Shown: positions 6,812 through 13,429, counted from the first letter of the stretch. The stretch: DNA of 13,449 nt from Lachnospiraceae bacterium (GCA_021200345.1 JAJQGR010000152.1:1-13449), one strand, 5' to 3'. Notes: generated from the letters alone by a model not told the origin. Program-made: numbers and translations.

Positions 6812-7573
6812 TTGAAAACAATCCAATGGATTCTCAGACTTTTAAAAAATCCCGGGGAGGAAATCTTTGACGAAAATGTGCTTTACTATATCGGCGGAGC
6901 GGACGTGCTTCCGCCGCCTTTAGAGCCAAAGCGGGAGGAGGAGATGATCCGCCTGCTTACTACAGACCGGGCGCCCTGGGCCAGACAGACACTGATTGAG
7001 CATAATCTCAGGCTGGTGGTGTATATCGCCAAACGCTTCGACAATACGGGGGTGGGCGTGGAGGACCTGATTTCCATCGGCACCATTGGACTTTTAAAAT
7101 CCATCAATACATATAAAGCGGACAAAAATATCAAGCTTGCCACCTACGCTTCCCGCTGCATTGAAAATGAAATTCTCATGTATCTGCGCCGTACCAGCAA
7201 AAACAGGGCGGAGGTCAGCATCGACGAGCCGCTGAACACGGACTTTGACGGGAATGAGCTTTTACTGGGAGACATTCTGGGCACAGATGAGGACGTGATC
7301 AGCCAGAATCTGGAGCGGGAGGCGGAGCATCATCTGCTGTGCCGTTCGATTGAGCGGCTGAGCAAGAGAGAAAAAACCATCGTCTGCCTGCGCTTTGGCC
7401 TGCGGCTGGAACCGGAAAAGGGAGGGGAGAGCCAGGTGTATCCTGTGGAGGAAGGAAAGGAAATGACCCAGAAAGAGGTGGCGGCGCTGTTGGGTATTTC
7501 CCAGTCCTATATTTCCCGGCTGGAAAAAAAGATTATGCTGCGTCTGAGAAAGGAGATGCTAAAAGAGAGCTGA
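6812..7573 (+). CDS. sigE: RNA polymerase sporulation sigma factor sigma-E (pro-form)
   Basis: Sigma-E directs early mother-cell transcription during sporulation. The start is TTG 6812, preceded by AGGAGGG (6797-6803) at 8 bases. Residues 1 to about 25 form the inhibitory pro-sequence with an amphipathic start (MKTIQWILRLLK). The family motif VLYYIGG and PPPLEP mark the start of the mature protein. Region 2 is highly conserved (NLRLVVYIAKRF, GVEDLISIGTIGL, KLATYASRCIENEILMYLRR), and the region 4.2 helix-turn-helix is EVAALLGISQSYISRLEKK (222-240). Between LRFGL (193-197) and TQKEVA (219-224) there are 21 residues, about 15 more than I recall for Bacillus sigma-E. Total length is 253. sigG does not follow, as it does in many Firmicutes. 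Confidence 0.95.
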   Translation: MKTIQWILRLLKNPGEEIFDENVLYYIGGADVLPPPLEPKREEEMIRLLTTDRAPWARQTLIEHNLRLVVYIAKRFDNTGVGVEDLISIGTIGLLKSINTYKADKNIKLATYASRCIENEILMYLRRTSKNRAEVSIDEPLNTDFDGNELLLGDILGTDEDVISQNLEREAEHHLLCRSIERLSKREKTIVCLRFGLRLEPEKGGESQVYPVEEGKEMTQKEVAALLGISQSYISRLEKKIMLRLRKEMLKES

Positions 7574-7638
7574 GCCGCCATATCATTCTGAGAGGCTTCT
7601 TCCTGATGGAAGATCATGCAATATTCCTGATCCTGCAG

Positions 7639-7667
7639 TGGTTTCTTTTATCTTTCTGTGGTATGAT
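7639..7667 (+). promoter_or_regulatory. Possible extended -10 promoter before the oxidoreductase gene
   Basis: TGGTATGAT (7659-7667) is an extended -10 element (TGn before TATGAT). The -35 is weak (TGGTTT, 7639-7644, spacer 17). It lies in the 173-base gap between sigE and the oxidoreductase. The same gap holds a small stem TCTTCC/GGAAGA (7598-7613) without a T tail, so no clear terminator for sigE is visible. Confidence 0.35.
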
Positions 7668-7746
7668 AAACGGATAAGAAAACGAAGAGAAAACGTAAAT
7701 CAGAGGGATCTCTTTGGAAAGTAGTATATGAAATCCTGGAGGAAAT

Positions 7747-8898
7747 ATGAAAGAAACAGAAAGGAAAGTCCGCGTGGCGCTGATCGGCGTTGGCGGCATG
7801 GGACGAAAATACGCGGAAATGATTGTGGCCGGCAAGGTGCCGGACATGGAGCTGACGGCCCTTGTATGCCGAAATGCCCAGGCGAAAGCCTGGGGAGAGA
7901 GTCTTGGCAGGGAGAGAACAATTTACCTCAGCGCGGAGGAGCTGTTCTCCCACCCGGATGGGTATGACGCGGTGCTCATTGTGACGCCTCACAGAACCCA
8001 CCCGGAGCTGGCACTGAAGGCCTTTTCCCTGGGCAAGCATGTGCTGTGTGATAAGCCGGCGGGAGTAGCGGTGTCCCAGGCCCGGGCCATGAGGGAAGCG
8101 GCGGAGACAGAACAGCTGATTTACGGAATGGTCTTCCATCAGCGTCTGTACCCAAAGTACAGGAAGATCAGGGAATTACTGAGGAACGGTACCCTGGGAG
8201 ACTTGAACAGGATTTTGCTGGTCAACACCCGGTATTTCCGGACAGAGTATTACCACCATTCCGGTTCCTGGCGCAGCAGCTGGAACGGAGAGGGCGGCGG
8301 CGCGCTGATCAACCAGGGCCAGCATATTCTGGATATCTGGCAGTGGCTGTTTGGAATGCCGCAAAAGCTGACGGCACAGATTCCCTTTGGAAAATATAAT
8401 GACTTTCTGGTGGATGATGAGGCGGTTATCAGTATGACCTATCCGGACAACCTGAGCGCCCTCTTTGTGCTGACCACCGGGGAACCGGTTCATCAGGAGC
8501 GGCTGGAGATCACAGGCAGCAGAGGGAAGCTTTTGATGGAGGACGATACGCTGCATCTCTGGCGGTATGGTGACGACAGCCGCCATTATGCGAAGACGGC
8601 GCAGGTGACCGACGGAAAGCTGCTGGATGTCCGGGAAGAGGTCATACATATACAAAAGGATGAGGAACCTTATCCGCAGATGCTGGAAAACTTCGCTCAG
8701 GCGGTTCTTTGTGATGATCCCTCTTTGCTGATCGCGCCGGGAGCGGAGGCTGTCAATCCCCTGATGCTGACCAATGCAGCTTATCTTTCCGCGTGGAAGG
8801 GGAAGACGGTGACGCTGCCCGTGGACGGGGAAGAGTATGACCAGTTCCTGGCGGCAAAATGCCGGGAGGAAGCCATAAAACAGCCCGGGAAAGTGTAA
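7747..8898 (+). CDS. Gfo/Idh/MocA family NAD(P)-dependent oxidoreductase
   Basis: Members oxidise or reduce sugars, sugar acids, inositols or related cyclic compounds in the cytoplasm; the substrate cannot be read here. The 383 residues show an N-terminal Rossmann fold with GVGGMG (14-19), the family CDKPAG motif (101-106, usually EKP) whose lysine K103 takes part in catalysis, and the C-terminal domain with GEGGGALINQGQHILDIWQWLFG, where H193 is the expected catalytic histidine and D196 is conserved. The start has a good site, GGAGG at 7739-7743. No transporter or sugar gene lies alongside, so it looks like a single-gene unit between sporulation and uracil genes. Its last codons form one arm of a terminator hairpin shared with upp. 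Confidence 0.88.
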   Translation: MKETERKVRVALIGVGGMGRKYAEMIVAGKVPDMELTALVCRNAQAKAWGESLGRERTIYLSAEELFSHPDGYDAVLIVTPHRTHPELALKAFSLGKHVLCDKPAGVAVSQARAMREAAETEQLIYGMVFHQRLYPKYRKIRELLRNGTLGDLNRILLVNTRYFRTEYYHHSGSWRSSWNGEGGGALINQGQHILDIWQWLFGMPQKLTAQIPFGKYNDFLVDDEAVISMTYPDNLSALFVLTTGEPVHQERLEITGSRGKLLMEDDTLHLWRYGDDSRHYAKTAQVTDGKLLDVREEVIHIQKDEEPYPQMLENFAQAVLCDDPSLLIAPGAEAVNPLMLTNAAYLSAWKGKTVTLPVDGEEYDQFLAAKCREEAIKQPGKV

Positions 8899-8911
8899 GG
8901 CTTTCCCGGGC
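8883..8911 (-). terminator. Terminator for upp, overlapping the end of the convergent gene
   Basis: GCCCGGGAAAG (8883-8893) and CTTTCCCGGGC (8901-8911) are perfect 11-bp complements around a 7-base loop. Read on the minus strand, the stem is followed by TGTTTTAT, a T-rich tail, 17 bases after the upp stop. On the plus strand it spans the oxidoreductase stop codon and has only a distant T stretch (8929-8935), so termination in that direction may be weaker. It probably separates the two convergent genes. Confidence 0.8.
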
Positions 8912-8928
8912 ATCACTGTGCGCTGTGC

Positions 8929-9576
8929 TTATTTTGTCCCGAAAATCCGGTCCCCGGCGTCTCCCAGTCCCGGGCAGATATAAGCGTTTTCATTCAGGCA
9001 CCGGTCCAGATGACCCACATAAATCTGGATATCAGGATGTGCCTCATGGAGCCGCTTTAAGCCCTCCGGGGCGGCGATAATACACATGAATTTGATCTTC
9101 ACGCCGCCGTGCTGCTTGATCAGGTTTACCGCGTCCACGCCGGAGCCGCCGGTGGCCAGCATGGGATCCACCACCAGGATGGTGCGCTCCTCAATAGGAA
9201 AGGGCAGCTTGCAGTAATATTCGTGGGGCTCATGGGTTTCAGGGTCTCTGTACAGGCCGATATGTCCCACTTTCGCGGTGGGAGACAGAGCCAGGATGCC
9301 GCTGACCATACCCAGACCCGCGCGCAGGATCGGGACGACGGCCATCTTACGTCCGGCTACCATCGGCGTCATGCAGGTTTCAATGGGCGTTTTGACCTCC
9401 ACATCCTCTAAAGGCAGATCGCTTAAGGCCTCGTATCCTTCCAGCATGGCGATTTCCTCCACCAGCTTGCGGAATTCATTTGTCCCCGTATTCTCATCCC
9501 GAAGGCGGGAGATCTTGTGCTGTAAGAGCGGGTGGGTCAGGATATATACGTTCTGCATATTTTCTAATGATTCCAT
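8929..9576 (-). CDS. upp: Uracil phosphoribosyltransferase
   Basis: Upp converts uracil and PRPP to UMP and diphosphate in pyrimidine salvage. The 215-residue product has the usual family length (about 208-210) plus a few N-terminal residues. It carries the type I PRPP-binding loop VDPMLATGGS (136-145), the basic PILRAGLGM segment (82-90), and the uracil-binding C terminus YICPGLGDAGDRIFGTK, all diagnostic. The ATG at 9576 is preceded by AAGGAGG with a suitable spacing; a second ATG six codons in is less well placed. The gene diverges from the uracil permease gene, so uptake and first use of uracil are encoded back to back. Confidence 0.96.
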   Translation of the reverse strand: MESLENMQNVYILTHPLLQHKISRLRDENTGTNEFRKLVEEIAMLEGYEALSDLPLEDVEVKTPIETCMTPMVAGRKMAVVPILRAGLGMVSGILALSPTAKVGHIGLYRDPETHEPHEYYCKLPFPIEERTILVVDPMLATGGSGVDAVNLIKQHGGVKIKFMCIIAAPEGLKRLHEAHPDIQIYVGHLDRCLNENAYICPGLGDAGDRIFGTK

Positions 9577-9593
9577 GATTTCCTCCTTGATGC

Positions 9594-9607
9594 GGGCGCA
9601 GGCCCGA
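9594..9607 (-). other. Small hairpin in the upp leader
   Basis: CGGGC (9594-9598) pairs with GCCCG (9603-9607) around a 4-base loop, between the predicted upp transcription start and its ribosome binding site. It is too short and too far from a T tract to be a terminator for upp. A role in leader stability is possible but not shown. Confidence 0.3.
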
Positions 9608-9621
9608 TTTTACTGGCAACA

Positions 9622-9650
9622 AGTATAGCACAGAGATGGCGTTTTGTCAT
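9622..9650 (-). promoter_or_regulatory. upp promoter
   Basis: On the minus strand ATGACA (9650-9645) and TATACT (9627-9622) are separated by 17 bases, and TGC before the -10 makes it an extended -10. Five of six -35 bases and five of six -10 bases fit the sigma-A consensus. The predicted leader is about 40 bases. Confidence 0.7.
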
Positions 9651-9692
9651 AGCAAATGTGAAAAAAATCTAAAACCTGTGTGAAATTATCTC

Positions 9693-9722
9693 TTGACGGA
9701 TCTATGTGTATTCCAGTATACT
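9693..9722 (+). promoter_or_regulatory. Uracil permease promoter
   Basis: TTGACG (9693-9698) and TATACT (9717-9722), with an 18-base spacer, form a near-consensus sigma-A promoter. The leader is about 48 bases, too short for a PyrR-type antiterminator plus terminator, and I see none. Confidence 0.7.
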
Positions 9723-9776
9723 CTCTCCTAATGAGGTTGATTCAATGCCCCAATACAACAAGAGAGGAGAGTTATT

Positions 9777-11147
9777 ATGAGTCAGCAACAAGACGGCGCA
9801 ATCCGCGACGCCAGGACGCTTGGGGTACCCAAGATGCTTCTGCTGGGATTGCAGCACATGTTCGCCATGTTTGGCGCCACTATTCTGGTTCCTGTATTAA
9901 CAAATACTTACTTCGAGGGAGAAGGACTTTCGATCCAGGTGACTTTGGTCTGTGCGGGCCTTGGAACATTATTTTTCCATGTTTGCTCCAAATTCAAGGT
10001 TCCTGCGTTCCTGGGTTCTTCTTTCGCTTTTTTAGGGGGATATGCCACGGTTGCCGGGATGAATACCGGGAAGTTCGCGGATATGACCATGGGGGAGAAG
10101 CTGCCCTATGCTTGCGGCGGCGTGGTGGTGGCAGGCCTTTTGTATCTGGTCCTGGCGCTGGTCATCAAGGTGCTGGGGGTGAAAAAGGTGATGCGGTTTC
10201 TGCCTCCGGTGGTCACAGGCCCCATTATCATCTGCATCGGGCTGTCCTTAGCCCCCAGTGCGGTGTCCAACGCCTCCACCAACTGGTTCATTGCCATCAT
10301 CGCTTTTGCGGTGATTGTGATTTTCAATATCTGGGGAAAAGGAATGTTTAAAATTATCCCCATTCTGATGGGTGTGGTGGTTTCCTACGCGGTGGCGTTT
10401 GCCATGAACGCTGTGGGCATGACAAATCCTGACGGTTCCGTCATTCTGGATTTTTCCGGTGTGGCGGCTGCCAGCTGGGTCGGCCTTCCGCCGTTCCAGA
10501 TCTGCAAATTTGATATTTCCGCCATTCTGGTGATGGCGCCCATTGCCCTGGCGGCCATGATGGAGCATATCGGCGATATGTCCGCCATCTCCGCCACTGT
10601 GGGTGAGAACTTCATCGAGGACCCGGGCCTGCACAGAACCCTGATGGGTGATGGTCTGGCAACCTCTTTATCCGCTTTCTTCGGCGGCCCCGCCAATACG
10701 ACCTACGGGGAGAACACCGGCGTTTTGGAGTTAAGCAAGGTCTATGATCCGCGCGTCATCCGTCTGGCGGCCATCTTCGCGGTTGTGCTCGGCTTTATTC
10801 CGAAGGTGGCGGAGGTCATCGGCTCCATGCCTGCTTCTATCATCGGAGGTGTCAGCTTCATGCTTTATGGTATGATTTCCGCCATCGGTGTGCGCAATGT
10901 GGTGGAAAATAAGGTGGATTTTACCAAATCCCGCAACCTGATTATCGCGGCGGTGATCCTTGTCACCGGCCTTGGCTTCTCCGACGGCCTGACCTTCACG
11001 GTGTTTGGTACCTCCATCACTCTGACGGCCCTTGCCCTGGCGGCAATTCTGGGCATTGTCCTAAATCTGATTCTGCCTGGCAATGATTATGTCTTTGGGG
11101 AGAACCCGGAGGCGGATCAGCACCGGGGAGTGAATATGAAGCCGTAA
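9777..11147 (+). CDS. uraA: Uracil permease, NCS2 family (UraA/PyrP type)
   Basis: This membrane protein imports uracil with protons. The 456 residues form about 14 membrane segments. The N-terminal LQHMFAMFGATILVPVL (25-41) is nearly the same as in E. coli UraA. The substrate-binding glutamates expected from the UraA structure are seen in MEHIGD (E263) and NTTYGENTGV (E312). EDPGLHRTLMGDGLATS and YGMISAIGVR also match the family. The RBS is AGAGGAGAG ahead of ATG 9777. Divergent transcription from upp supports uracil as substrate rather than xanthine. After the stop only a long-looped inverted repeat is present, so termination before the riboflavin unit is uncertain. Confidence 0.94.
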   Translation: MSQQQDGAIRDARTLGVPKMLLLGLQHMFAMFGATILVPVLTNTYFEGEGLSIQVTLVCAGLGTLFFHVCSKFKVPAFLGSSFAFLGGYATVAGMNTGKFADMTMGEKLPYACGGVVVAGLLYLVLALVIKVLGVKKVMRFLPPVVTGPIIICIGLSLAPSAVSNASTNWFIAIIAFAVIVIFNIWGKGMFKIIPILMGVVVSYAVAFAMNAVGMTNPDGSVILDFSGVAAASWVGLPPFQICKFDISAILVMAPIALAAMMEHIGDMSAISATVGENFIEDPGLHRTLMGDGLATSLSAFFGGPANTTYGENTGVLELSKVYDPRVIRLAAIFAVVLGFIPKVAEVIGSMPASIIGGVSFMLYGMISAIGVRNVVENKVDFTKSRNLIIAAVILVTGLGFSDGLTFTVFGTSITLTALALAAILGIVLNLILPGNDYVFGENPEADQHRGVNMKP

Positions 11148-11162
11148 CAAATGATTGATTTT

Positions 11163-11208
11163 CCCGCGGTTTGTTTGCGTCTTTGGTATTGACAGGACAG
11201 GCCGCGGG
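11163..11208 (+). repeat. Inverted repeat around the ribU -35 element
   Basis: CCCGCGG (11163-11169) and CCGCGGG (11202-11208) are perfect complements separated by 32 bases. They enclose the TTGACA box and are followed by TGTTATATTTT. They could be a long-looped terminator for the uracil permease gene or an operator at the ribU promoter. Each arm also contains the self-complementary CCGCGG, so chance in GC-rich DNA is possible. Confidence 0.35.
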
Positions 11209-11217
11209 TGTTATATT
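11189..11217 (+). promoter_or_regulatory. ribU promoter
   Basis: A perfect TTGACA (11189-11194), a 17-base spacer and TATATT (11212-11217) form a strong sigma-A promoter. Transcription would start near 11224, about ten bases before the first paired base of the FMN aptamer. Confidence 0.8.
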
Positions 11218-11233
11218 TTCGTACGTAAGTGAA

Positions 11234-11471
11234 ACTTCAGGGCGGGGTGCAATTCCCCACTGGCGGTGACGCGCCGACGCGCTGCAGGCAGCAGCGTAAA
11301 GAAAGCGCCCAGTCCGCGACCCGATGAAACGTCGGCTGAACCGGTGCGACTCCGGTACCAACGGTGACCAGAATTGGTATGCAGGAATGGAGATGCTGTA
11401 TATGGGCTTTCAGACTCAGGACAGGCGGCAGCTCATCTGTTCCCGGCAACAGTCCGGATGGAAGAAGGAGG
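11234..11471 (+). ncRNA. FMN riboswitch (RFN element) with an expanded arm, upstream of ribU
   Basis: Conserved RFN blocks appear in order: CTTCAGGGCGGGGTG (11235-11249), ATTCCCCACTGGCGGT, AGTCCGCGACCCG (the usual AGCCCGCGA with one change, still pairing with GGGC through a G-U), CCGGTGCGACTCCGGTACC (11341-11359), AACGG, and AGTCCGGATGGAAG (11451-11464). GAAG closes P1 with CTTC. FMN binding normally stabilises this fold and lowers expression. AAGGAGG of ribU (11465-11471) directly abuts the closing strand and no terminator follows, so control is probably at translation. In E. coli ribB three bases separate ACGGT from AGTCCGGATG; here there are 85 (11366-11450), which can fold into an imperfect arm. 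Confidence 0.9.
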
Positions 11472-11475
11472 AAAA

Positions 11476-12084
11476 ATGAATACTGAAAAGAAACTTTCAA
11501 CCCAGAAACTTTGCTTTATCGGCCTTTTTGGCGCACTGAGCGCGGTACTGATGCTCTTTGATATTCCGCTGTTTTTTGCCCCATCGTTCATGAAACTGGA
11601 CCTGGCTGAGCTGCCCGCGATTCTGGGTGCTTTTATGTTTGGCCCGCTGGCGGGAGAGTGCATTATTATTGTGAAGATTTTGCTCAATCTTCTGCTGACC
11701 GGCACCAGCACCATGTATGTGGGAGAGCTTTCCAATCTGATCCTGTCCAGCATTTATGTGCTGACGGCGTCTTTGATCTATCAGCGTCATAAGACCAGAA
11801 AGCGGGCGGCCGTCTCTCTGGTGGTCGCTGTGGCGGCGGTCAGCCTGGTGGCGCTGGTTACCAACACATTTTTTATTTTCCCGGCCTACGCGGTGATTTA
11901 CGGCATGTCCATGGAGACCATCGTCAGTATGGCGGCCGCGGTCAATCCTCTGGTACATAACACCATGACCATGATGCTGTTCAGCGTTTTTCCGTTCAAT
12001 ATTGTAAAATACAGCGCGGTCAGCATTATTACCTTTATTGTCTACAAAAAGCTGCATGTGGCGATCAATAAAATGATCAGGTAA
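11476..12084 (+). CDS. ribU: Riboflavin ECF transporter S component RibU
   Basis: RibU is the membrane substrate-binding subunit that works with the shared EcfA/EcfA'/EcfT energising module (not in this window) to import riboflavin. The 202-residue product has about six membrane helices. It shows the family pattern FMKLDLAELPAILGAFMFGP (38-57, with K40 and D42), then VKILLNLLLTGT and GELSNLILS. I chose ATG 11476, directly after AAGGAGG; open codons upstream run through the riboswitch and are not coding. The FMN riboswitch in its leader independently supports riboflavin as the substrate. A strong terminator follows, so it is monocistronic. Confidence 0.94.
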   Translation: MNTEKKLSTQKLCFIGLFGALSAVLMLFDIPLFFAPSFMKLDLAELPAILGAFMFGPLAGECIIIVKILLNLLLTGTSTMYVGELSNLILSSIYVLTASLIYQRHKTRKRAAVSLVVAVAAVSLVALVTNTFFIFPAYAVIYGMSMETIVSMAAAVNPLVHNTMTMMLFSVFPFNIVKYSAVSIITFIVYKKLHVAINKMIR

Positions 12085-12095
12085 CCTGTGAAAAC

Positions 12096-12141
12096 GCAAG
12101 CGGGGAAATGAAACGGATGCTTCATTTCCCCGCGTTTTTTT
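12096..12141 (+). terminator. Rho-independent terminator after ribU
   Basis: GCGGGGAAATGAA (12100-12112) pairs perfectly with TTCATTTCCCCGC (12121-12133) around an 8-base loop, followed by G and seven T. It starts 15 bases after the ribU stop. Confidence 0.95.
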
Positions 12142-12208
12142 CTGGCAGACCGGATACTGGAAAAGCTGCCCTCAGACTGACCGTGAGCAACAGCGGAACA
12201 ATGATATG

Positions 12209-12237
12209 TTGCGAAATCATTACAAATATGTTAAGAT
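12209..12237 (+). promoter_or_regulatory. Candidate promoter for the LytM-like membrane protein gene
   Basis: TTGCGA (12209-12214), a 17-base spacer and TAAGAT (12232-12237) resemble a sigma-A promoter (four of six at each box). It lies between the ribU terminator and the next gene in a 178-base stretch where I see no other feature. The leader would be about 75 bases. Confidence 0.4.
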
Positions 12238-12319
12238 GGGAAAAGTCAGAAGACAGCACTGCCATTTTTTCACATGCCTGGCGCGGAAGAAAGGGTGTGC
12301 TGCCAAAAAGGAGGCTGCT

Positions 12320-13078
12320 ATGAAAGAAGACGCAGGAGCAGGAAAGAAATTTCACACGATCACCGTCACAGGCAGTGATCCGGAAGAGAAAACGCTGACA
12401 TTTCAGCTTAGGAATACGACAATTTATCTGATTGTAGCCGGGGTCTGCGTGGTGGTGGGGGTACTTCTGGGTTTCATTATCTTTGAGACCAGGCAGGTGC
12501 TTGAGATCAGCGCCCGGATGACGGAGAAACAGCAGGAGTTAAGCGACGAATACGCTAATCTTGCCGCCCAGTATGAGCAGCTGGAGGGGCAGTATGCGGA
12601 TGAAATCCTGGAAAATGAGGATCTGACAAGTCAGGTGGAGGCGCTGACGGCCACGCTTCAGGATAAGCTGGCGGCAGAAGAAGAGGCCAGCGCTCAGGCG
12701 GAGTCAGAAGCACTTCCCACAGGCTTTCCGGTGACTGGCTCCAGTACCCCGGCGGAGCTTCCGGAGGGGGAAAGCGAGCTGGACGAAGCAGTCTACTATG
12801 AGGGCAGCGAGGGCGCCGTGGTGGTGGCCACAGGTACAGGCACGGTGGAGCTGATCCGGGAGAACGCGTACGGCTACTATGAGGTACATATCGATCATGG
12901 CAACGGATACGTCTCTATCTATACCAATATGGGAACGCCGCTGGTCAGAGAGGGCGACGCCGTAGTGCGGGGCACGCCGTTATATCTGATTCAGGAGGAC
13001 AATACCCTGATCAAGTATCAGATCACGAAAGACAATGCCCTGATCAATGTCTATACCATTATGTCCGTGGAGGGATGA
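12320..13078 (+). CDS. Membrane-anchored coiled-coil protein with degenerate M23/LytM domain
   Basis: I chose ATG 12320 because AAGGAGG (12308-12314) precedes it at 5 bases; the open frame extends to ATG 12206, but that part lacks a site and overlaps the candidate promoter. The 252 residues comprise a short cytoplasmic tail, one membrane helix (about 33-55), a Glu/Gln-rich coiled coil (about 58-128), a Ser/Pro/Glu linker and a C-terminal LytM-type fold (about 165-250) with IDHGNGYVSIYTN and GDAVVRGTPLYLI. The residues expected for zinc binding and catalysis are missing: no HxxxD at the domain start, YTN (N203) in place of YxH, and KYQITKD (232-238) in place of HLHFE. It is therefore probably not a peptidase. 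It could be a hydrolase activator or a SpoIIQ-like sporulation protein; the role is unknown. Confidence 0.8.
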   Translation: MKEDAGAGKKFHTITVTGSDPEEKTLTFQLRNTTIYLIVAGVCVVVGVLLGFIIFETRQVLEISARMTEKQQELSDEYANLAAQYEQLEGQYADEILENEDLTSQVEALTATLQDKLAAEEEASAQAESEALPTGFPVTGSSTPAELPEGESELDEAVYYEGSEGAVVVATGTGTVELIRENAYGYYEVHIDHGNGYVSIYTNMGTPLVREGDAVVRGTPLYLIQEDNTLIKYQITKDNALINVYTIMSVEG

Positions 13079-13091
13079 GCAGCATCGCCTG

Positions 13092-13112
13092 TCCGGTGAA
13101 CCTGTGTCCGGA
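13092..13112. other. Weak inverted repeat between convergent genes
   Basis: TCCGG (13092-13096) and CCGGA (13108-13112) can form a 5-bp stem with an 11-base loop in the 36-base gap between the LytM-like gene and yerC. Neither side has a good T tract, although the yerC 3' end reads AAAAAAC. It is a poor terminator at best. Confidence 0.25.
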
Positions 13113-13114
13113 AC

Positions 13115-13429
13115 TCAGTCGTTTTTTGGCACTGGCCGGTTTGCGGAGGCAAGACGATCGAACACCAGCGCATAGCCGTCGTTCCCGTAATTTAAGGAGC
13201 GGTTCACCCGGCTGATGGTGGCGGTGGAAGCGCCGGTTTTTTCGGCAATGTCCAGATAAGTCTTTTTCCGGCTCAGCATGGAGGCCACCTCATAGCGCTG
13301 AGAAAGGCTTAAGAGTTCATTGACGGTACACAGATCCTCGAAGAAGCGGTAGCATTCCTCGCGGTTTTCCAGAGAGAGAATGGCGTCGAACAGCTGATCA
13401 ACAGCCCTGGTTTTTATTTTTTCATTCAT
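13115..13429 (-). CDS. yerC: YerC/YecD family TrpR-related DNA-binding protein
   Basis: This small protein has a TrpR-like helix-turn-helix and is common in Firmicutes; its target is not known to me. The 104 residues show the family pattern VDQLFDAILSLENREECYRFFEDLC split by an acidic loop, then LSLSQRYEVASML and the recognition region GASTATISRVNRSLNYGNDGY (66-86), which is the family hallmark. Length is the same as the Bacillus protein. The start at 13429 has only a weak site (GAGTG about 10 bases upstream), and the promoter lies at or beyond the window edge. It is convergent with the LytM-like gene and shares no visible operon partner here. Confidence 0.92.
   Translation of the reverse strand: MNEKIKTRAVDQLFDAILSLENREECYRFFEDLCTVNELLSLSQRYEVASMLSRKKTYLDIAEKTGASTATISRVNRSLNYGNDGYALVFDRLASANRPVPKND

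Noticed and set aside
6768..6815. 15-codon open frame just before sigE whose stop overlaps the TTG start
   Set aside because: It could be a coupling peptide, but there is no ribosome binding site ahead of it and the stretch is explained as the sigE leader with its AGGAGGG.
9720..9740. PyrR-like binding loop (TCCTAATGAGGTT) at the uracil permease start
   Set aside because: The spacing is one base too long and a key G is missing. The predicted transcription start falls inside the motif, so an RNA hairpin would not form.
11374..11475. In-frame extension of ribU upstream to a TTG
   Set aside because: It runs through the FMN riboswitch; the ATG at 11476 directly after AAGGAGG gives the normal RibU N terminus.
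12206..12319. In-frame extension of the LytM-like gene upstream to an ATG at 12206
   Set aside because: There is no ribosome binding site before it, the residues are atypical, and it overlaps the candidate promoter; ATG 12320 has AAGGAGG.
12108..12323. 71-codon open frame starting inside the ribU terminator
   Set aside because: Its first codons are the terminator hairpin, there is no ribosome binding site, and no recognisable protein results.
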